From assembly GCA_021463505.1 (NCBI GenBank), contig JAJTYR010000018.1:1-63560 (forward strand): DNA of 63,560 bases. Reading direction: 5' to 3'. Shown piece after piece: positions 43,554 through 53,617 of the stretch; the first letter of the stretch is position 1; each line of letters starts with the position of its first letter. The notes under the pieces are model-generated. The model was given only the letters and a program-made list of their open reading frames with translations. It was not told the origin of the DNA and searched no databases. The translations under genes were made by a program, and so were the position numbers. The stretch is from Burkholderiaceae bacterium (lineage in GTDB: Bacteria; Pseudomonadota; Gammaproteobacteria; Burkholderiales; Burkholderiaceae_E).

Positions 43554-44249
43554 TCAGCGCACGACGACGTCGAGCGCGCCCAGTCCGGCGATCTCGCCGT
43601 GCATGCGGTCGCCGCGCACCACCGCGGCCACGCCTTCGGGCGTACCGGTCATGACGAGATCGCCGGGTGCGAGCGCCCAGGCCGCCGACAGGTGCGCGAT
43701 CACCTCGTTGACGCTCCAGATCAGCATCGACACGTCACTTGCCTGGCGCGGCGCGCCGTTGACCGCGAGCGAAATCGCACCCCCGGTGAGCTCGCCGCAC
43801 CGCGCGATCGGGGTGACCGGGCCGATCGGCGCGGCCTGGTCGAAGGCCTTGCCGATGCACCACGGCCGGCCCTGTTTCTTCATCTCGCCCTGCAGGTCGC
43901 GCCGCGTCATGTCGAGGCCGATCGCATAGCCGTAGATGTGCTTCGCCGCATCGGCGACGGCGATGTCGCGTCCGCCCTTGCCGATGGCCACCACCAGTTC
44001 GATTTCGTGGTGCAGGTCTTTCGTGAGCGGCGGATAGGCGATCTCGCCGACGGTGCCGGCCGGCACCGGAACGACCGACTGCGCCGGCTTCAGGAAGAAG
44101 AACGGCGGCTCGCGTCCGCTGAAACCCATCTCCTTCGCGTGCGCCTCGTAGTTGCGTCCGACGCAGAAGACGCGGCGCACGGGGAAGCGGTCGGCACTGC
44201 CCGCCACCGGCAGCGATACGATTTCGGGGGCAGCGACGACGTAGGCCAA
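43554..44249 (-). CDS. fumarylacetoacetate hydrolase family protein
   Basis: A 231-residue FAH-fold enzyme. It has FPVRRVFCVGRNYEAHAKEMG, PPFFFLKPAQSVV, the metal-binding DLHHEIELVVAIGKGG, YAIGLDMTRRDLQGEMKKQGRPWCIGKAFDQAAPIGP and PGDLVMTGTPEGVA. Bacterial relatives act as acylpyruvate hydrolases or oxaloacetate decarboxylases. The start is TTG 44249: AGGAG lies 7 nt upstream and no in-frame ATG or GTG fits; the open frame running up to 45353 is a shadow of topB. It follows topB on the minus strand. Confidence 0.9.
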   Translation of the reverse strand: MAYVVAAPEIVSLPVAGSADRFPVRRVFCVGRNYEAHAKEMGFSGREPPFFFLKPAQSVVPVPAGTVGEIAYPPLTKDLHHEIELVVAIGKGGRDIAVADAAKHIYGYAIGLDMTRRDLQGEMKKQGRPWCIGKAFDQAAPIGPVTPIARCGELTGGAISLAVNGAPRQASDVSMLIWSVNEVIAHLSAAWALAPGDLVMTGTPEGVAAVVRGDRMHGEIAGLGALDVVVR

Positions 44250-44377
44250 CGAAGGACTCCTGGGTGGGGTCGGAACCCGTGCGGCGTGAATCGGGCGGTC
44301 CGATGGATCGTGCAGTATCGCATCCTCGCGCGCCGGGAGCGCCGGGAGCGCCGGCATGACGAAGCGGCCGCCGGCAC

Positions 44378-47080
44378 TCAGGTCTTCGAGGTTCGGGCGC
44401 CGCGAGTGGCGCCGGTCTTCGCGGCGACGCGCTTGCCGGCGCCGGCCTTCGTCGATGCAGCCCGCTTCGGCGCCGCCTTCTTTGCCACCGCCTTCGCCGG
44501 CGCACCCGCTTTCGGTGCCGCCCTCCTCGATGCCGTCTTCTTCACGGCGGGACGCGGCCGTGCGGCGACGACGTCCTGCACGACCGGGGTTGCGGCCGTC
44601 GCTGTCGTCGCTGCGGCGGGCCTGCCGGCACGTGCCGGGCGTGGCGCGAACTCGAAGCCGATCTTGCCGTCGGCGCCGCGCACCAGGAACGCCTTGAAGC
44701 CGCGCCGGGTGCGCGCCGACACGAAGCCCTGCAGCAGGTCGGTGCGGCCCTCGGCCAGCAGCTTGCTCATCTGCTCGCGCGTCACTTCCTGCTGCAGGAT
44801 GATCTTGCCGCTGCGGAAGTCGCAACCGCGCGAGGCGCCGACCGAGTTCTCGCAGACGTAGCTCATGCCGTGCTCGTAGACGCCGGCGCCGCACTTCGGG
44901 CAGGCGCCCAGCGGCGCCTGGTCGCCGAAATCGACGGGCTCGCCGCCGTCTTCGGCGCCCGACTGTCCGAAATCGAACTCGAGCTTGTGCTCGGGGGAGA
45001 GCTTCAGGATGGCGGCGAACGGTCGCCCGAGTCGGCTGCGAAAGCCCTGCAGCGGCCCGATCGTGCCTTCGCGCAGCAATTGCTCGGCCTCGGCCACCTC
45101 GAGCTGGCGCGCGCCGGGTGTCCGCGTGATCGAGAAGTCGCACTTCGTGCAGGCAAAGCGCCGGTAGTTCTCCTGGACCACGCCGCCGCACTTCGGGCAC
45201 GGCGCGGCCAGTGTCGCGTAGTCGCCGGGAACGCTGTCGAGCTGGTAGTTCCGGGCGCGCTCGACGATCTGCCGGGTCATCGCGGCGATCTCGTGCATGA
45301 ACGCCTCGCGCCCGAGCCGGCCGCGCTCGATCTGCGCGAGCTTGTATTCCCATTCGCCGGTGAGTTCGGGAGCCGTCAACTCCGTCACGTCCAGGCCGCG
45401 CAGCAGCGTGAGCAGCTGGAACGCCTTGGTGGTGGGTGCCAGTTCGCGGCCCTCGCGCACCAGGTAGTTCTCGGCGATCAGTCCTTCGATGATCGCGGCG
45501 CGCGTGGCCGGCGTACCCAGCCCCTTCTCGGCCATCGCTTCGCGCAGTTCGTCGTCGTCGATCAGCTTGCCGGCACCCTCCATGGCCGCCAGCAGCGTCG
45601 CCTCGGTGTAGCGCGCCGGCGGCTTGGTGGCAAGCGCCTGAAGCTCAATCTCGCGAGTAAGCACACGCTCATCGGGTTTGATCGGAACCAGCGTGGCGTC
45701 GCTGACGCCTTCGCGGCCATAGATGGCCAGCCAGCCGGGGTTGACCAGCACCTTGCCTTCGGTCTTGAACGACTCGCCCTCGACCACGGTGATGCGCGTG
45801 GTCACCAGGTACTCGGCCGCCGGGAAGAACACCGACAGGAAGCGCCGCACCACCAGGTCGTAGATTCTCTGTTCGGCCTCCGAGAGGCCGTGTCCTTTCG
45901 GGGTCTGCAGCGTCGGGATGATCGCGAAGTGATCCGACACCTTCGAGTTGTCGAACACCCGCTTGTTCGGCCGCACCCAGTCGCTGCCGAGGATCTGTTG
46001 CGCGAAGGCGCCGTAGGGGCGGCTGTCCTTCAGCGTGTCCAGCGTCTGCCGGACGGTGGGCAGGTAGTCTTCGGGCAGCGCGCGCGAATCGGTGCGCGGA
46101 TAGGTGAGCACCTTGTGCCGCTCGTAGAGCGCCTGGGCGATCGACAGCGTGGTGCGCGCCGAAAAGCCGAAGCGCGAGTTCGCCTCGCGCTGCAGACTCG
46201 TGAGGTCGAACAGCGCCGGCGACAGCTGCGAACTGGGCCGCGATTCCTCGCTGGCGCGCCCGGGCCGATCGCGGCAGCGATCGACGATGGCCGCGGCGCG
46301 CTCGCGTTGCCACAGTCGCTCGGCGCGACCGTCGGGTTCGCTGTCCGAGCGCTTGAAGGCCGGATCGAACCACCGCCCGTCGTAAGTGCCCGCTTCGGCT
46401 GAGAAAGTTGCCCGGACTTCAAAGTAATCCCGGGGTACGAACCGCTTGATGCGTTCCTGGCGTTCGACCACGATCGCCAGCGTGGGCGTCTGCACGCGCC
46501 CGACCGTGGTCTTGTAGAAGCCGCCGTCGCGCGAGTTGAACGCGGTCATGGCGCGCGTGCCGTTGATGCCCACCAGCCAGTCGGCCTCGGAGCGGCTGCG
46601 CGCGGCATCGGCCAGCGGGCGCATCTGCGCGTCGTCGCGCAGCCGGGCGAAACCCTCGCGGATGGCCGCTGGCGTCATCGACTGCAGCCACAGCCGCTGC
46701 ACCGGTTGGCGTGCCTTGGCGTACTGGGTGATGAGCCGGAAGATCAGTTCGCCTTCGCGGCCCGCGTCGCAGGCGTTGACCAGGCGTCCGACGTCCTTGC
46801 GCCTGATCAGGCGCGTGAGCAGCTTCAGGCGGTCTTCGCTGCGCGCGATCGGCTGCAGGTCGAAGTGCGGCGGGATCACCGGCAGGTGGGCGAACGACCA
46901 CTTGCCGCGCTTGACCTCGTACTGCTCGGGGGCGGCGATCTCCACCAGATGGCCGATCGCGGACGACAGGACGTAGTCGTCGCTCTCGAAATAGTCGCCC
47001 TGCCGGGTGAAGCCGCCGAGCGCGCGCGCGATGTCGGCCGCCACGGACGGTTTCTCGGCAATGATCAGGGCCTTGCTCAC
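44378..47080 (-). CDS. topB: DNA topoisomerase III with basic tail
   Basis: A 900-residue type IA topoisomerase, relaxing and decatenating DNA by single-strand passage. The Toprim domain opens SKALIIAEKPSVAADIARAL; acidic residues are in VNACDAGREGELIFRL. The catalytic Tyr327 is in VLTYPRTDSRALPEDYL. Two C-terminal zinc-ribbon regions, CPKCGG...FACTKCDF and CPKCGAGVYEHGMSYVCEN, are followed by an H1-like Lys/Ala/Pro-rich tail (PKAGAPAKAVAKKAAPKRAA) of about 70 residues. GTG 47080 is used with GGGAGA upstream. The gene is part of the dprA-topB-FAH minus-strand group. Confidence 0.96.
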   Translation of the reverse strand: MSKALIIAEKPSVAADIARALGGFTRQGDYFESDDYVLSSAIGHLVEIAAPEQYEVKRGKWSFAHLPVIPPHFDLQPIARSEDRLKLLTRLIRRKDVGRLVNACDAGREGELIFRLITQYAKARQPVQRLWLQSMTPAAIREGFARLRDDAQMRPLADAARSRSEADWLVGINGTRAMTAFNSRDGGFYKTTVGRVQTPTLAIVVERQERIKRFVPRDYFEVRATFSAEAGTYDGRWFDPAFKRSDSEPDGRAERLWQRERAAAIVDRCRDRPGRASEESRPSSQLSPALFDLTSLQREANSRFGFSARTTLSIAQALYERHKVLTYPRTDSRALPEDYLPTVRQTLDTLKDSRPYGAFAQQILGSDWVRPNKRVFDNSKVSDHFAIIPTLQTPKGHGLSEAEQRIYDLVVRRFLSVFFPAAEYLVTTRITVVEGESFKTEGKVLVNPGWLAIYGREGVSDATLVPIKPDERVLTREIELQALATKPPARYTEATLLAAMEGAGKLIDDDELREAMAEKGLGTPATRAAIIEGLIAENYLVREGRELAPTTKAFQLLTLLRGLDVTELTAPELTGEWEYKLAQIERGRLGREAFMHEIAAMTRQIVERARNYQLDSVPGDYATLAAPCPKCGGVVQENYRRFACTKCDFSITRTPGARQLEVAEAEQLLREGTIGPLQGFRSRLGRPFAAILKLSPEHKLEFDFGQSGAEDGGEPVDFGDQAPLGACPKCGAGVYEHGMSYVCENSVGASRGCDFRSGKIILQQEVTREQMSKLLAEGRTDLLQGFVSARTRRGFKAFLVRGADGKIGFEFAPRPARAGRPAAATTATAATPVVQDVVAARPRPAVKKTASRRAAPKAGAPAKAVAKKAAPKRAASTKAGAGKRVAAKTGATRGARTSKT

Positions 47081-47266
47081 TGGGTCTCCCGGGACGGGCC
47101 GCATGGGCGGCGCAAGGGGGGGTGGCGCCACTCGAAAGGGCGCCAATCATAAGTGGCGCGCGCGACCGGAAGCAAGCCGGGAGCACGACGAAGAGTCTCG
47201 ACCGGATGGTCCGGGTGTGCGGCCAGGTCGCGGGATTGCGGCGGCCAGCCCGGCTGAAAACGCGCT

Positions 47267-48409
47267 TCAGCGACCCGCGCGCACGTAGCGACCGTCGACC
47301 CAGCGCTCGGCGAGCCCCGCCAGTTCCAGTTCGAGCAGGTGGGCAGCGACCGCGCCGATTGGCTGGCCGGTGCGTTCGGCCAGCGTATCGGGGTCGGCCG
47401 GCTCCCATCCGAGCGCCCGCAACAGCAACGCGGCAGCGGGGCTGGGCGTGCCCGGTGCGCCGGGCGCGGACGAATCCGGCGGTGCCGTGCGTGCGACCGT
47501 GGGCGCCGCCGCGGGCATCTGCGCCCGCAGTTCCACCAGCACGTCCTCGGCCGATTCGACCAGCTTCGCCCCCTCGCGAATCAGCTGGTGGCAGCCCTTG
47601 GACACCGGGGAGTGGATCGAGCCCGGGATCGCCATCACTTCGCGTCCGAACTCCGCGGCCTGTCGCGCGGTGATCAGCGAGCCCGACTGGCGCGCCGCCT
47701 CGACCACCAGTACGCCGAGCGACAGGCCGGCGATCAGCCGGTTGCGTCGCGGAAAGTTGGCGCGCTGCACCTGCGTGCCCAGCGGCAGCTCGGAGAGCAC
47801 CGCGCCGCGTGTGGCGATCGCGTCGGCCAGCGCCGCGTGACCGGCCGGATAGACGCGGTCGATGCCGGTGCCCACCACCGCGACGGTGCCGGCGCGGCCG
47901 GCCAGCGCGCCGCGATGCGCGGCCGCGTCGATGCCCCGGGCCAGCCCGCTGCAGACCTGCAGGCCGGCGTCGGCGAGCGCGCGGGCGAAGGCGTGGGCGT
48001 GGTCCAGTCCGGCACGGGTGGCCTGCCGGCTGCCGACGATCGCGATCGTCGGCCGCGACAGCGCGTCGGGGTCGCCGAGCACGAACAGCACCGGCGGCGG
48101 ATCGCCGATGCCCAGCAGCCGCGCCGGATAGCGCGGATCGGCGAGCGTGACGAGGTGGTGGCGCTCGTCTTCGGCCCAGCGCAGCGACGCTTCGACCTGC
48201 GCCTGGCGCGCGGCGTCGTGCTCGAGCAGCGCCTGTGCGCGCGCGCCATCGAGCGCCGCCGCCAGCTTTGTGCGCCCGGCGGCGAAGATGTCTTCGGGCA
48301 GCCCGAACGCCTCGAGCAGGCGGCGTGCGGCGGCCGGGCCGAGGCCCGGTGTGAGGACGAGACGAAGCCAGACGGCGCGCTCTTCGCGCGCCTCGGCGGA
48401 CAGGGGCAT
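47267..48409 (-). CDS. dprA: DNA processing protein DprA
   Basis: A 380-residue protein that loads RecA on incoming single-stranded DNA during natural transformation. The helical front is VWLRLVLTPGLGPAAARRLLEAFG. The Rossmann-like core has IAIVGSRQATRAGLDHAHAFARALADAGLQVCSGLARGIDAAAHRGAL, VVGTGIDRVYPAGH, FPRRNRLIAGLSLGVLVVEAARQSGSLITARQAAEFGREVMAIPGS and SKGCHQLIREGAKLV. A winged-helix domain closes the C-terminus. It lies 12 nt downstream of the LysM gene. Confidence 0.96.
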   Translation of the reverse strand: MPLSAEAREERAVWLRLVLTPGLGPAAARRLLEAFGLPEDIFAAGRTKLAAALDGARAQALLEHDAARQAQVEASLRWAEDERHHLVTLADPRYPARLLGIGDPPPVLFVLGDPDALSRPTIAIVGSRQATRAGLDHAHAFARALADAGLQVCSGLARGIDAAAHRGALAGRAGTVAVVGTGIDRVYPAGHAALADAIATRGAVLSELPLGTQVQRANFPRRNRLIAGLSLGVLVVEAARQSGSLITARQAAEFGREVMAIPGSIHSPVSKGCHQLIREGAKLVESAEDVLVELRAQMPAAAPTVARTAPPDSSAPGAPGTPSPAAALLLRALGWEPADPDTLAERTGQPIGAVAAHLLELELAGLAERWVDGRYVRAGR

Positions 48410-48421
48410 GCGGGATCGCTG

Positions 48422-49516
48422 CTACGGATTCGAGACGGCGTCGCCCACCGCGATGGGCTGCGACGCATCCATCACCAGACCGTATGCGATCTTATCGAAG
48501 ACACGGAAAACCAGAAGATGACCGACCGACTCATCCGGAAGTCTGACCTGTTCGGATCGGGCGGCTTCGCGGTCGGTGACCATGCGGCCGCGATGCTGGA
48601 TCGCGAGCACGTTGCCCACTTCGAGGCCGGCGGTCTTGCCGACGTTGAGCGCGACCACGCTGTTGCGGCCAACCTGGCTGACGCCGCGATACACCGACAC
48701 GATGCGTCCGCCCACCTGCGCTTCGGGCGGGCGCGGCGCGTAGTTGATCGGCAGCGCGCGCTCGGCCGGCATCAGCCGGTCGCCCACGCCGATCTCTTCG
48801 TTGCTGGCGACGATGCGCAGCGTGGCCGGATCGCCGGCGCGTTCGAGCTTCGCCGAGCCGACGAACATCGCTTCCCAGGCGATCGGCTTGCGCGTGTCGG
48901 GATCGAGCAGCGGCCTGGCCGAGCGGTAGATGTGCCAGTCGGTGGTCGTCGCGTCGCCGATGCCGCGCACGTACGCGAGTTCGCCGCGGCTCAGGCTGAC
49001 GCGGCCCTCCTGCGTGCCGACGATGCGCGGATGGCTCTTCAGGCCGGCCTCGTCGACGATCAGCGGGCGGTTCAGGAACGCCTCGATGTCGGTCGAGCTG
49101 ATGGTGGGGATCGCTTCGCGCTCGAGCGCCTGCGCGCGCACCCGCGGCTGCAGCCGCTCGGACGGCAGCCCGGCGCCGCCGGCGGCATCGGCGCTGCTGC
49201 CGCCGCCCACCTTGCGGCCGAGCCGCAGGCGCGGCGTATCGCCGCTGCGGTCGAGCCACACCACGTCGCCCGGATAGATCCAGTGCGGGTCCTTGATCGC
49301 GTCGCGATTGAGTTGCCAGATCTCGGGCCAGCGCCAGGGCTTTTGCAGGAAGCGGCCCGAGATGTCCCACAGCGTGTCGCCCTTGACCACGATGTAGCGC
49401 TCGGGCGCATCCTTGGCGATTTCCAGCGGTGGCGTCGGTTGCGCCATCGCGACCGCGCCCAGCGTTGCGGCCAGCGCCACGGCAAGCGCGAAAATCTGCG
49501 TGCTAAACTTTTTCAT
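48422..49516 (-). CDS. secreted LysM-domain protein
   Basis: A 364-residue periplasmic protein. The signal peptide [20 protein letters not shown] ends near AMA-QPTPP. A LysM domain follows (about 40-88): [31 protein letters not shown] and [10 protein letters not shown]. The remainder is a beta-rich region with repeated LxxGDR-type motifs ([12 protein letters not shown]). LysM binds peptidoglycan. It is divergent from def, an arrangement widespread in Burkholderiales, and precedes dprA on its strand. Confidence 0.92.
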   Translation of the reverse strand: MKKFSTQIFALAVALAATLGAVAMAQPTPPLEIAKDAPERYIVVKGDTLWDISGRFLQKPWRWPEIWQLNRDAIKDPHWIYPGDVVWLDRSGDTPRLRLGRKVGGGSSADAAGGAGLPSERLQPRVRAQALEREAIPTISSTDIEAFLNRPLIVDEAGLKSHPRIVGTQEGRVSLSRGELAYVRGIGDATTTDWHIYRSARPLLDPDTRKPIAWEAMFVGSAKLERAGDPATLRIVASNEEIGVGDRLMPAERALPINYAPRPPEAQVGGRIVSVYRGVSQVGRNSVVALNVGKTAGLEVGNVLAIQHRGRMVTDREAARSEQVRLPDESVGHLLVFRVFDKIAYGLVMDASQPIAVGDAVSNP

Positions 49517-49677
49517 CGAGTGCGCCGGTCGGCCGTTGGGTTATCCGGTGGCTTGATCCGGGCGAACCCGGCCCCATCTGGGAAAAGCCCTGCAAGACGC
49601 TCCGGATTCTGCCGCCGATGCCTGGTGGCCGCAAGCAAGCTTGTCGGCGCGACCCTACGGACGGTAGCTATACCCCG

Positions 49678-50184
49678 ATGGCCGTATTGAACATTCTCCG
49701 CTATCCCGACGCACGCCTGCATCGCGTGGCCGAGCCCGTTGGCCAGGTCGACGGGCGCATCCGCCAACTGGTGCGCGACATGGCCGAGACCATGTACGCG
49801 GCGCCCGGCATCGGCCTGGCCGCCACGCAGGTGGACGTGCATCTGCGGGTGATCGTCATCGACGTCTCCGAGACGCGCGACCAGCTGCGCGTGTTCATCG
49901 ACCCCGAGATCGTCGAGCGCAGCGCCGACACCAAGGTCCACGAAGAAGGCTGCCTGTCGGTGCCGGGCATCTACGACGAAGTCGAGCGGCCCGATCGCGT
50001 CACGGTGCGCGCGCTCGACGAAAACGGCCAGCCGTTCACCTTGCAGGCCGACGGCCTGCTCGCGGTGTGCGTGCAGCACGAAATCGACCACCTGAACGGT
50101 CGCGTCTTCGTGCAATACCTGTCGCGGCTCAAGCAGTCGCGCATCAAGACCCGCCTGCTGAAGGCCGAGCGCGCGGTGGCCTGA
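49678..50184 (+). CDS. def: peptide deformylase
   Basis: A 168-residue metalloenzyme removing the N-formyl group from nascent proteins. All three motifs are present: GIGLAATQ (44-51), EGCLSVPG (metal Cys92) and QHEIDHLNG (metal His134 and His138, catalytic Glu135). ATG 49678 is at the usual distance; a TTGTCG/TAGCTA promoter-like pair at 49641-49670 would make a nearly leaderless mRNA, which is speculative. It forms the def-fmt pair typical of bacteria. Confidence 0.97.
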   Translation: MAVLNILRYPDARLHRVAEPVGQVDGRIRQLVRDMAETMYAAPGIGLAATQVDVHLRVIVIDVSETRDQLRVFIDPEIVERSADTKVHEEGCLSVPGIYDEVERPDRVTVRALDENGQPFTLQADGLLAVCVQHEIDHLNGRVFVQYLSRLKQSRIKTRLLKAERAVA

Positions 50185-50221
50185 CGGCGGGCGCACGCCC
50201 GATGCCCCGAGGCGGTCGCGA

Positions 50222-51262
50222 ATGAAGTCGTCGCACGGGCTGCGCATCGTCTTTGCCGGAACGCCGGTCTTTGCCGCCACGGCGCTCGCTGCGCTCGCTG
50301 CGGCCGGCCATGACATCGTGCTGGTGCTCACGCGTGCCGACAAGCCCGCGGGGCGCGGGCGCGCGTTGCACGAGAGTCCCGTCAAGCAGCTGGCGCGCGC
50401 GCGCGGCTTCGCGCTCGCGCAACCGCGCAGCCTGCGCGATGCGGCCCTGCAGGCACGGCTGCGCGCGCTCGACATCGACGTGATGGTCGTGGCCGCCTAT
50501 GGGCTGATGCTGCCCGCCGAGGTGCTGGCGATGCCGCGTCACGGTTGCCTGAACATCCACGCCTCGCTGCTGCCGCGCTGGCGCGGCGCGGCGCCGATCG
50601 AGCGCGCGATCGAGGCCGGCGACACGCACACCGGCATCACGATCATGCAGATGGACGAGGGGCTCGACACCGGCCCGATGCTGCTCGCCGAGCGCGAGCC
50701 GATCCGCGCGAGCGACACCGGCGGCAGCCTGCACGACCGGCTCGCCGACCTCGGGGCGCGCGCCATCGTCGCTGCGCTCGCGCGGCTGCGCGACGCGACG
50801 CTGCGCCGGCAGGCGCAGCCCGCCGAGGGCGTCACCTACGCCCACAGGCTCACGCGCGCCGACGCGCTGATCGACTGGACGCAGCCGGCGCGGCGCATCG
50901 TCGATCGGGTGCGCGCCTTCGATCCGGTGCCCGGCGCCACCGCCGTGCTCGAGCGCATGCCCGGTGCGCCGATCAAGGTCTGGTCGGCGCGGCCGGCGCT
51001 GCCCGATGCCGTGGGTTCGGCCGTGCCGGGAGCAGCCGTGCCGGAACCCGACGCGCCGCAGGCAACCCCCTTGGCCGCGGCCGTGCACCCGGGCACGGTG
51101 CTGCTTGCCGCGCCCGCACGCCTGCTGGTCGCCTGCGGCGACGGGGTCGTCGAGTTGTGCGAACTGCAGCGCCCCGGTGGCCGCCGCTTGCCGGCGGCCG
51201 ACTTCCTGCGCGGCTGTCCGGTCGAGCCCGGCGAAAGGTTCGTGCTGCCGGCTGCGACGTAG
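50222..51262 (+). CDS. fmt: methionyl-tRNA formyltransferase
   Basis: A 346-residue enzyme transferring a formyl group from 10-formyltetrahydrofolate to Met-tRNAfMet. Motifs: [102 protein letters not shown] (N-H-D catalytic triad in the [17 protein letters not shown] region) and the C-terminal OB domain. An Ala/Pro-rich insertion (about 265-290) makes it slightly longer than usual. It starts 37 nt after def. Confidence 0.96.
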   Translation: MKSSHGLRIVFAGTPVFAATALAALAAAGHDIVLVLTRADKPAGRGRALHESPVKQLARARGFALAQPRSLRDAALQARLRALDIDVMVVAAYGLMLPAEVLAMPRHGCLNIHASLLPRWRGAAPIERAIEAGDTHTGITIMQMDEGLDTGPMLLAEREPIRASDTGGSLHDRLADLGARAIVAALARLRDATLRRQAQPAEGVTYAHRLTRADALIDWTQPARRIVDRVRAFDPVPGATAVLERMPGAPIKVWSARPALPDAVGSAVPGAAVPEPDAPQATPLAAAVHPGTVLLAAPARLLVACGDGVVELCELQRPGGRRLPAADFLRGCPVEPGERFVLPAAT

Positions 51263-51299
51263 CGCCTGCCCCGGCGCGGCGCTTGCCGCGGCGCGGCGC

Positions 51300-51319
51300 G
51301 GGCGCCCCGCCAGGCGCCC
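51300..51319 (+). terminator. GC-rich hairpin after fmt
   Basis: GGGCGCC-CCGCCA-GGCGCCC, a perfect 7-bp stem, lies 38 nt after the fmt stop and is followed by only TT. It may attenuate transcription between fmt and htpX. The lack of a U-tract keeps this uncertain. Confidence 0.35.
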
Positions 51320-51392
51320 TTGCAGCACGGGGCGATCGCCCCGATATCCGGCACACTGTTGTCCTGCGGACACGCACGAGGAGCACGAACGA

Positions 51393-52244
51393 ATGTTCAA
51401 CTGGATGAAGACCGCGATCCTGATGGCGGGAATCATGGCGCTGTTCGGCGTCGTGGGCACGGCCATCGGCGGACGCCAGGGCATGCTGATGGCGCTGGCG
51501 TTCGGCGCGCTCGGCAATTTCTTCGCCTACTGGTTCTCCGACAAGATGGTCCTGCGCATGTACAACGCGAAGGAGGTCGACGAAACCAGTGCGCCGCAGT
51601 TCTACCGCATGGTCCAGGAACTGGCCGGGCGTGCCGGGCTGCCGATGCCGCGTGTCTACCTGATCGAGGAAGACGCCCCCAACGCCTTCGCCACCGGCCG
51701 CAACCCCGAGCACGCGGCGGTGGCGGCCACCACCGGCATCCTGCGCGTGCTGAGCGAGCGCGAGTTGCGCGGCGTGATGGCGCACGAGCTCACGCACGTG
51801 AAGCACCGCGACATCCTGATCTCGACGATCTCGGCGACGATGGCGGGCGCGATCTCGGCGCTGGCCAACTTCGCGATGTTCTTCGGTGGGCGCGACGACA
51901 ACGGCCGCCCGGCCAACCCGGTCGCCACGATTGCGGTGGCGCTGCTCGCGCCACTGGCGGCGATGCTGATCCAGATGGCGATCTCGCGCGCCCGCGAGTT
52001 CGAGGCCGACCGTGGCGGCGCCGAGATCTCCGGCGATCCGCGCGCGCTCGCCTCGGCGCTCGACAAGATCCATCGCTACGCGCAGGGCATCCCGCTCGAG
52101 GCCGCCGAGCGGCATCCCGAAACCGCGCAGATGATGATCATGAACCCGCTGTCGGGCGGTGGTCTGCGCGGACTCTTCTCTACGCATCCGTCCACCGAGG
52201 AGCGCGTGCAGCGGCTGCTCGCGATGGCCGGCGCGCGCGCCTGA
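51393..52244 (+). CDS. htpX: membrane protease HtpX
   Basis: A 283-residue zinc metalloprotease of the inner membrane that degrades misfolded membrane proteins. Two N-terminal helices ([37 protein letters not shown]), the zinc motif [10 protein letters not shown] (131-140), two further helices ([39 protein letters not shown]) and the third ligand region [14 protein letters not shown] are all present. ATG 51393 follows CGAGGAGCACGAACGA. rsmB follows after 2 nt if its TTG start is right. Confidence 0.96.
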   Translation: MFNWMKTAILMAGIMALFGVVGTAIGGRQGMLMALAFGALGNFFAYWFSDKMVLRMYNAKEVDETSAPQFYRMVQELAGRAGLPMPRVYLIEEDAPNAFATGRNPEHAAVAATTGILRVLSERELRGVMAHELTHVKHRDILISTISATMAGAISALANFAMFFGGRDDNGRPANPVATIAVALLAPLAAMLIQMAISRAREFEADRGGAEISGDPRALASALDKIHRYAQGIPLEAAERHPETAQMMIMNPLSGGGLRGLFSTHPSTEERVQRLLAMAGARA

Positions 52245-52246
52245 GC

Positions 52247-53617
52247 TTGGGCGCGCGCGCGCCGCTGTCGCGCGAGATCGCCTGCGCCGCGCAGGCGATC
52301 GCCGCGCTGGCAGCCGGGCGCTCGCTGCCGCCGGCGCTCGATGCCGCCATCGGCGGCCGCGCGCTCGAAGCGGCCTCGCACGCCGCGATCCGCGACATCG
52401 CCTACGACACCTGCCGCCAGCTCGGCCTGGTACGCGAGCTCGCGCGGCTGCTCGCGAGCCGCTCGCCGCCGCCGCCGCTGGCCGCACTGCAATGGGTGGC
52501 GCTGGCGCAATTGCTCGAGCCGATGCGGGCCGAGGCGGTGATCGTGGACCAGGCGGTCGCGGCCGCGCGGCTCATGCCCGGCGGCGCCACGGTGGCCGGT
52601 TTTCTCAACGCCACGCTGCGCCGCTTCGTGCGCGAGCGCGAGCCGCTGCTCGCGGCGGCGCGGCGCAAGGACGAGGCGCGCTGGAACTTTCCGCACTGGT
52701 GGATCGCGCAGCTGCGCGCCGAGCAGCCGCAGGCCTGGCGCGCGATCCTCGAAGCGGGCAACGCGCCGCCGCCGATGACGCTGCGGGTGAACCGGCGCCG
52801 CGCCGGCATCGACGGCTACCTCGCGCAACTGGCTGCGGCCGGGCGTGGCGCGCGCCGCATCGGCCCGCAGGCGGTGCTGCTCGACGAACCCTGCGCGGTC
52901 GAGGCGCTGCCCGGCTGGGGCGAGGGCCTGGTCACGGTGCAGGACGCCGGTGCGCAACTGGCCGCGCCGCTGCTCGATCCGCAGCCCGGCGAGCGCGTGC
53001 TCGACGCCTGCGCCGCGCCGGGCGGCAAGACCACCCACCTGCTCGAACTGGCCGACTGCCACGTCACCGCGCTCGATGTCGGCGAGTCGCGCCTGCGCCG
53101 GGTACGCGAAAACCTCGCCCGGCTCGGCCTGGACCGGCCTGGCATCGGGGAGCCGGTCCAGGCGCGGCTCGGCGGCGTCGCTGCACCGCCCCACGTTCTC
53201 GCCGGCGATGCGCGCCGCCCGGCCGACTGGTGGGACGGCGAGCCCTTCGACCGCATCCTCGTCGATGCGCCGTGCACCGCCTCGGGGATCGTGCGCCGCC
53301 ACCCCGACGTCCGCTGGCTGCGTCGTCGTAGCGATCTCGCGACACTTTCGGGCCAGCAGGCGGAAATCCTCGCGGCGCTTTGGCCCCTGCTCCGGACGGG
53401 TGGTAAATTGCTTTTTGCCACCTGCTCGGTATTTCGGGCAGAAGGTGAGTCAGTGGTCGATCACTTTCTCGCTTCACGGCATAACGCAAGGCGACTAGCC
53501 TTGTTCTGGCCCTTCGATGCGGGCGCTGCCGAGCCGGTTTCGCAATTGCTGCCGGTCGCGACGGCCACGCGCAACCACGACGGATTCTTCTACGCGCTGC
53601 TGGAAAAACGCCCTTGA
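52247..53617 (+). CDS. rsmB: 16S rRNA m5C967 methyltransferase RsmB
   Basis: A 456-residue SAM-dependent methyltransferase. The N-terminal NusB-like RNA-binding domain (to about 150) includes VDQAVAAARLMPGGATVAGFLNATLRRFVRE. The catalytic domain has VTVQDAGAQLAAPLLDPQPGERVLDACAAPGGKTTHLLEL (SAM site), FDRILVDAPCTASGIVRRHPDVRWLRR (first Cys) and GGKLLFATCSVFRAEGE (second Cys, the nucleophile). No ATG or GTG fits; TTG 52247, just after the htpX stop, is the likely start. Its stop overlaps the next TTG start by 4 nt. Confidence 0.94.
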   Translation: MGARAPLSREIACAAQAIAALAAGRSLPPALDAAIGGRALEAASHAAIRDIAYDTCRQLGLVRELARLLASRSPPPPLAALQWVALAQLLEPMRAEAVIVDQAVAAARLMPGGATVAGFLNATLRRFVREREPLLAAARRKDEARWNFPHWWIAQLRAEQPQAWRAILEAGNAPPPMTLRVNRRRAGIDGYLAQLAAAGRGARRIGPQAVLLDEPCAVEALPGWGEGLVTVQDAGAQLAAPLLDPQPGERVLDACAAPGGKTTHLLELADCHVTALDVGESRLRRVRENLARLGLDRPGIGEPVQARLGGVAAPPHVLAGDARRPADWWDGEPFDRILVDAPCTASGIVRRHPDVRWLRRRSDLATLSGQQAEILAALWPLLRTGGKLLFATCSVFRAEGESVVDHFLASRHNARRLALFWPFDAGAAEPVSQLLPVATATRNHDGFFYALLEKRP

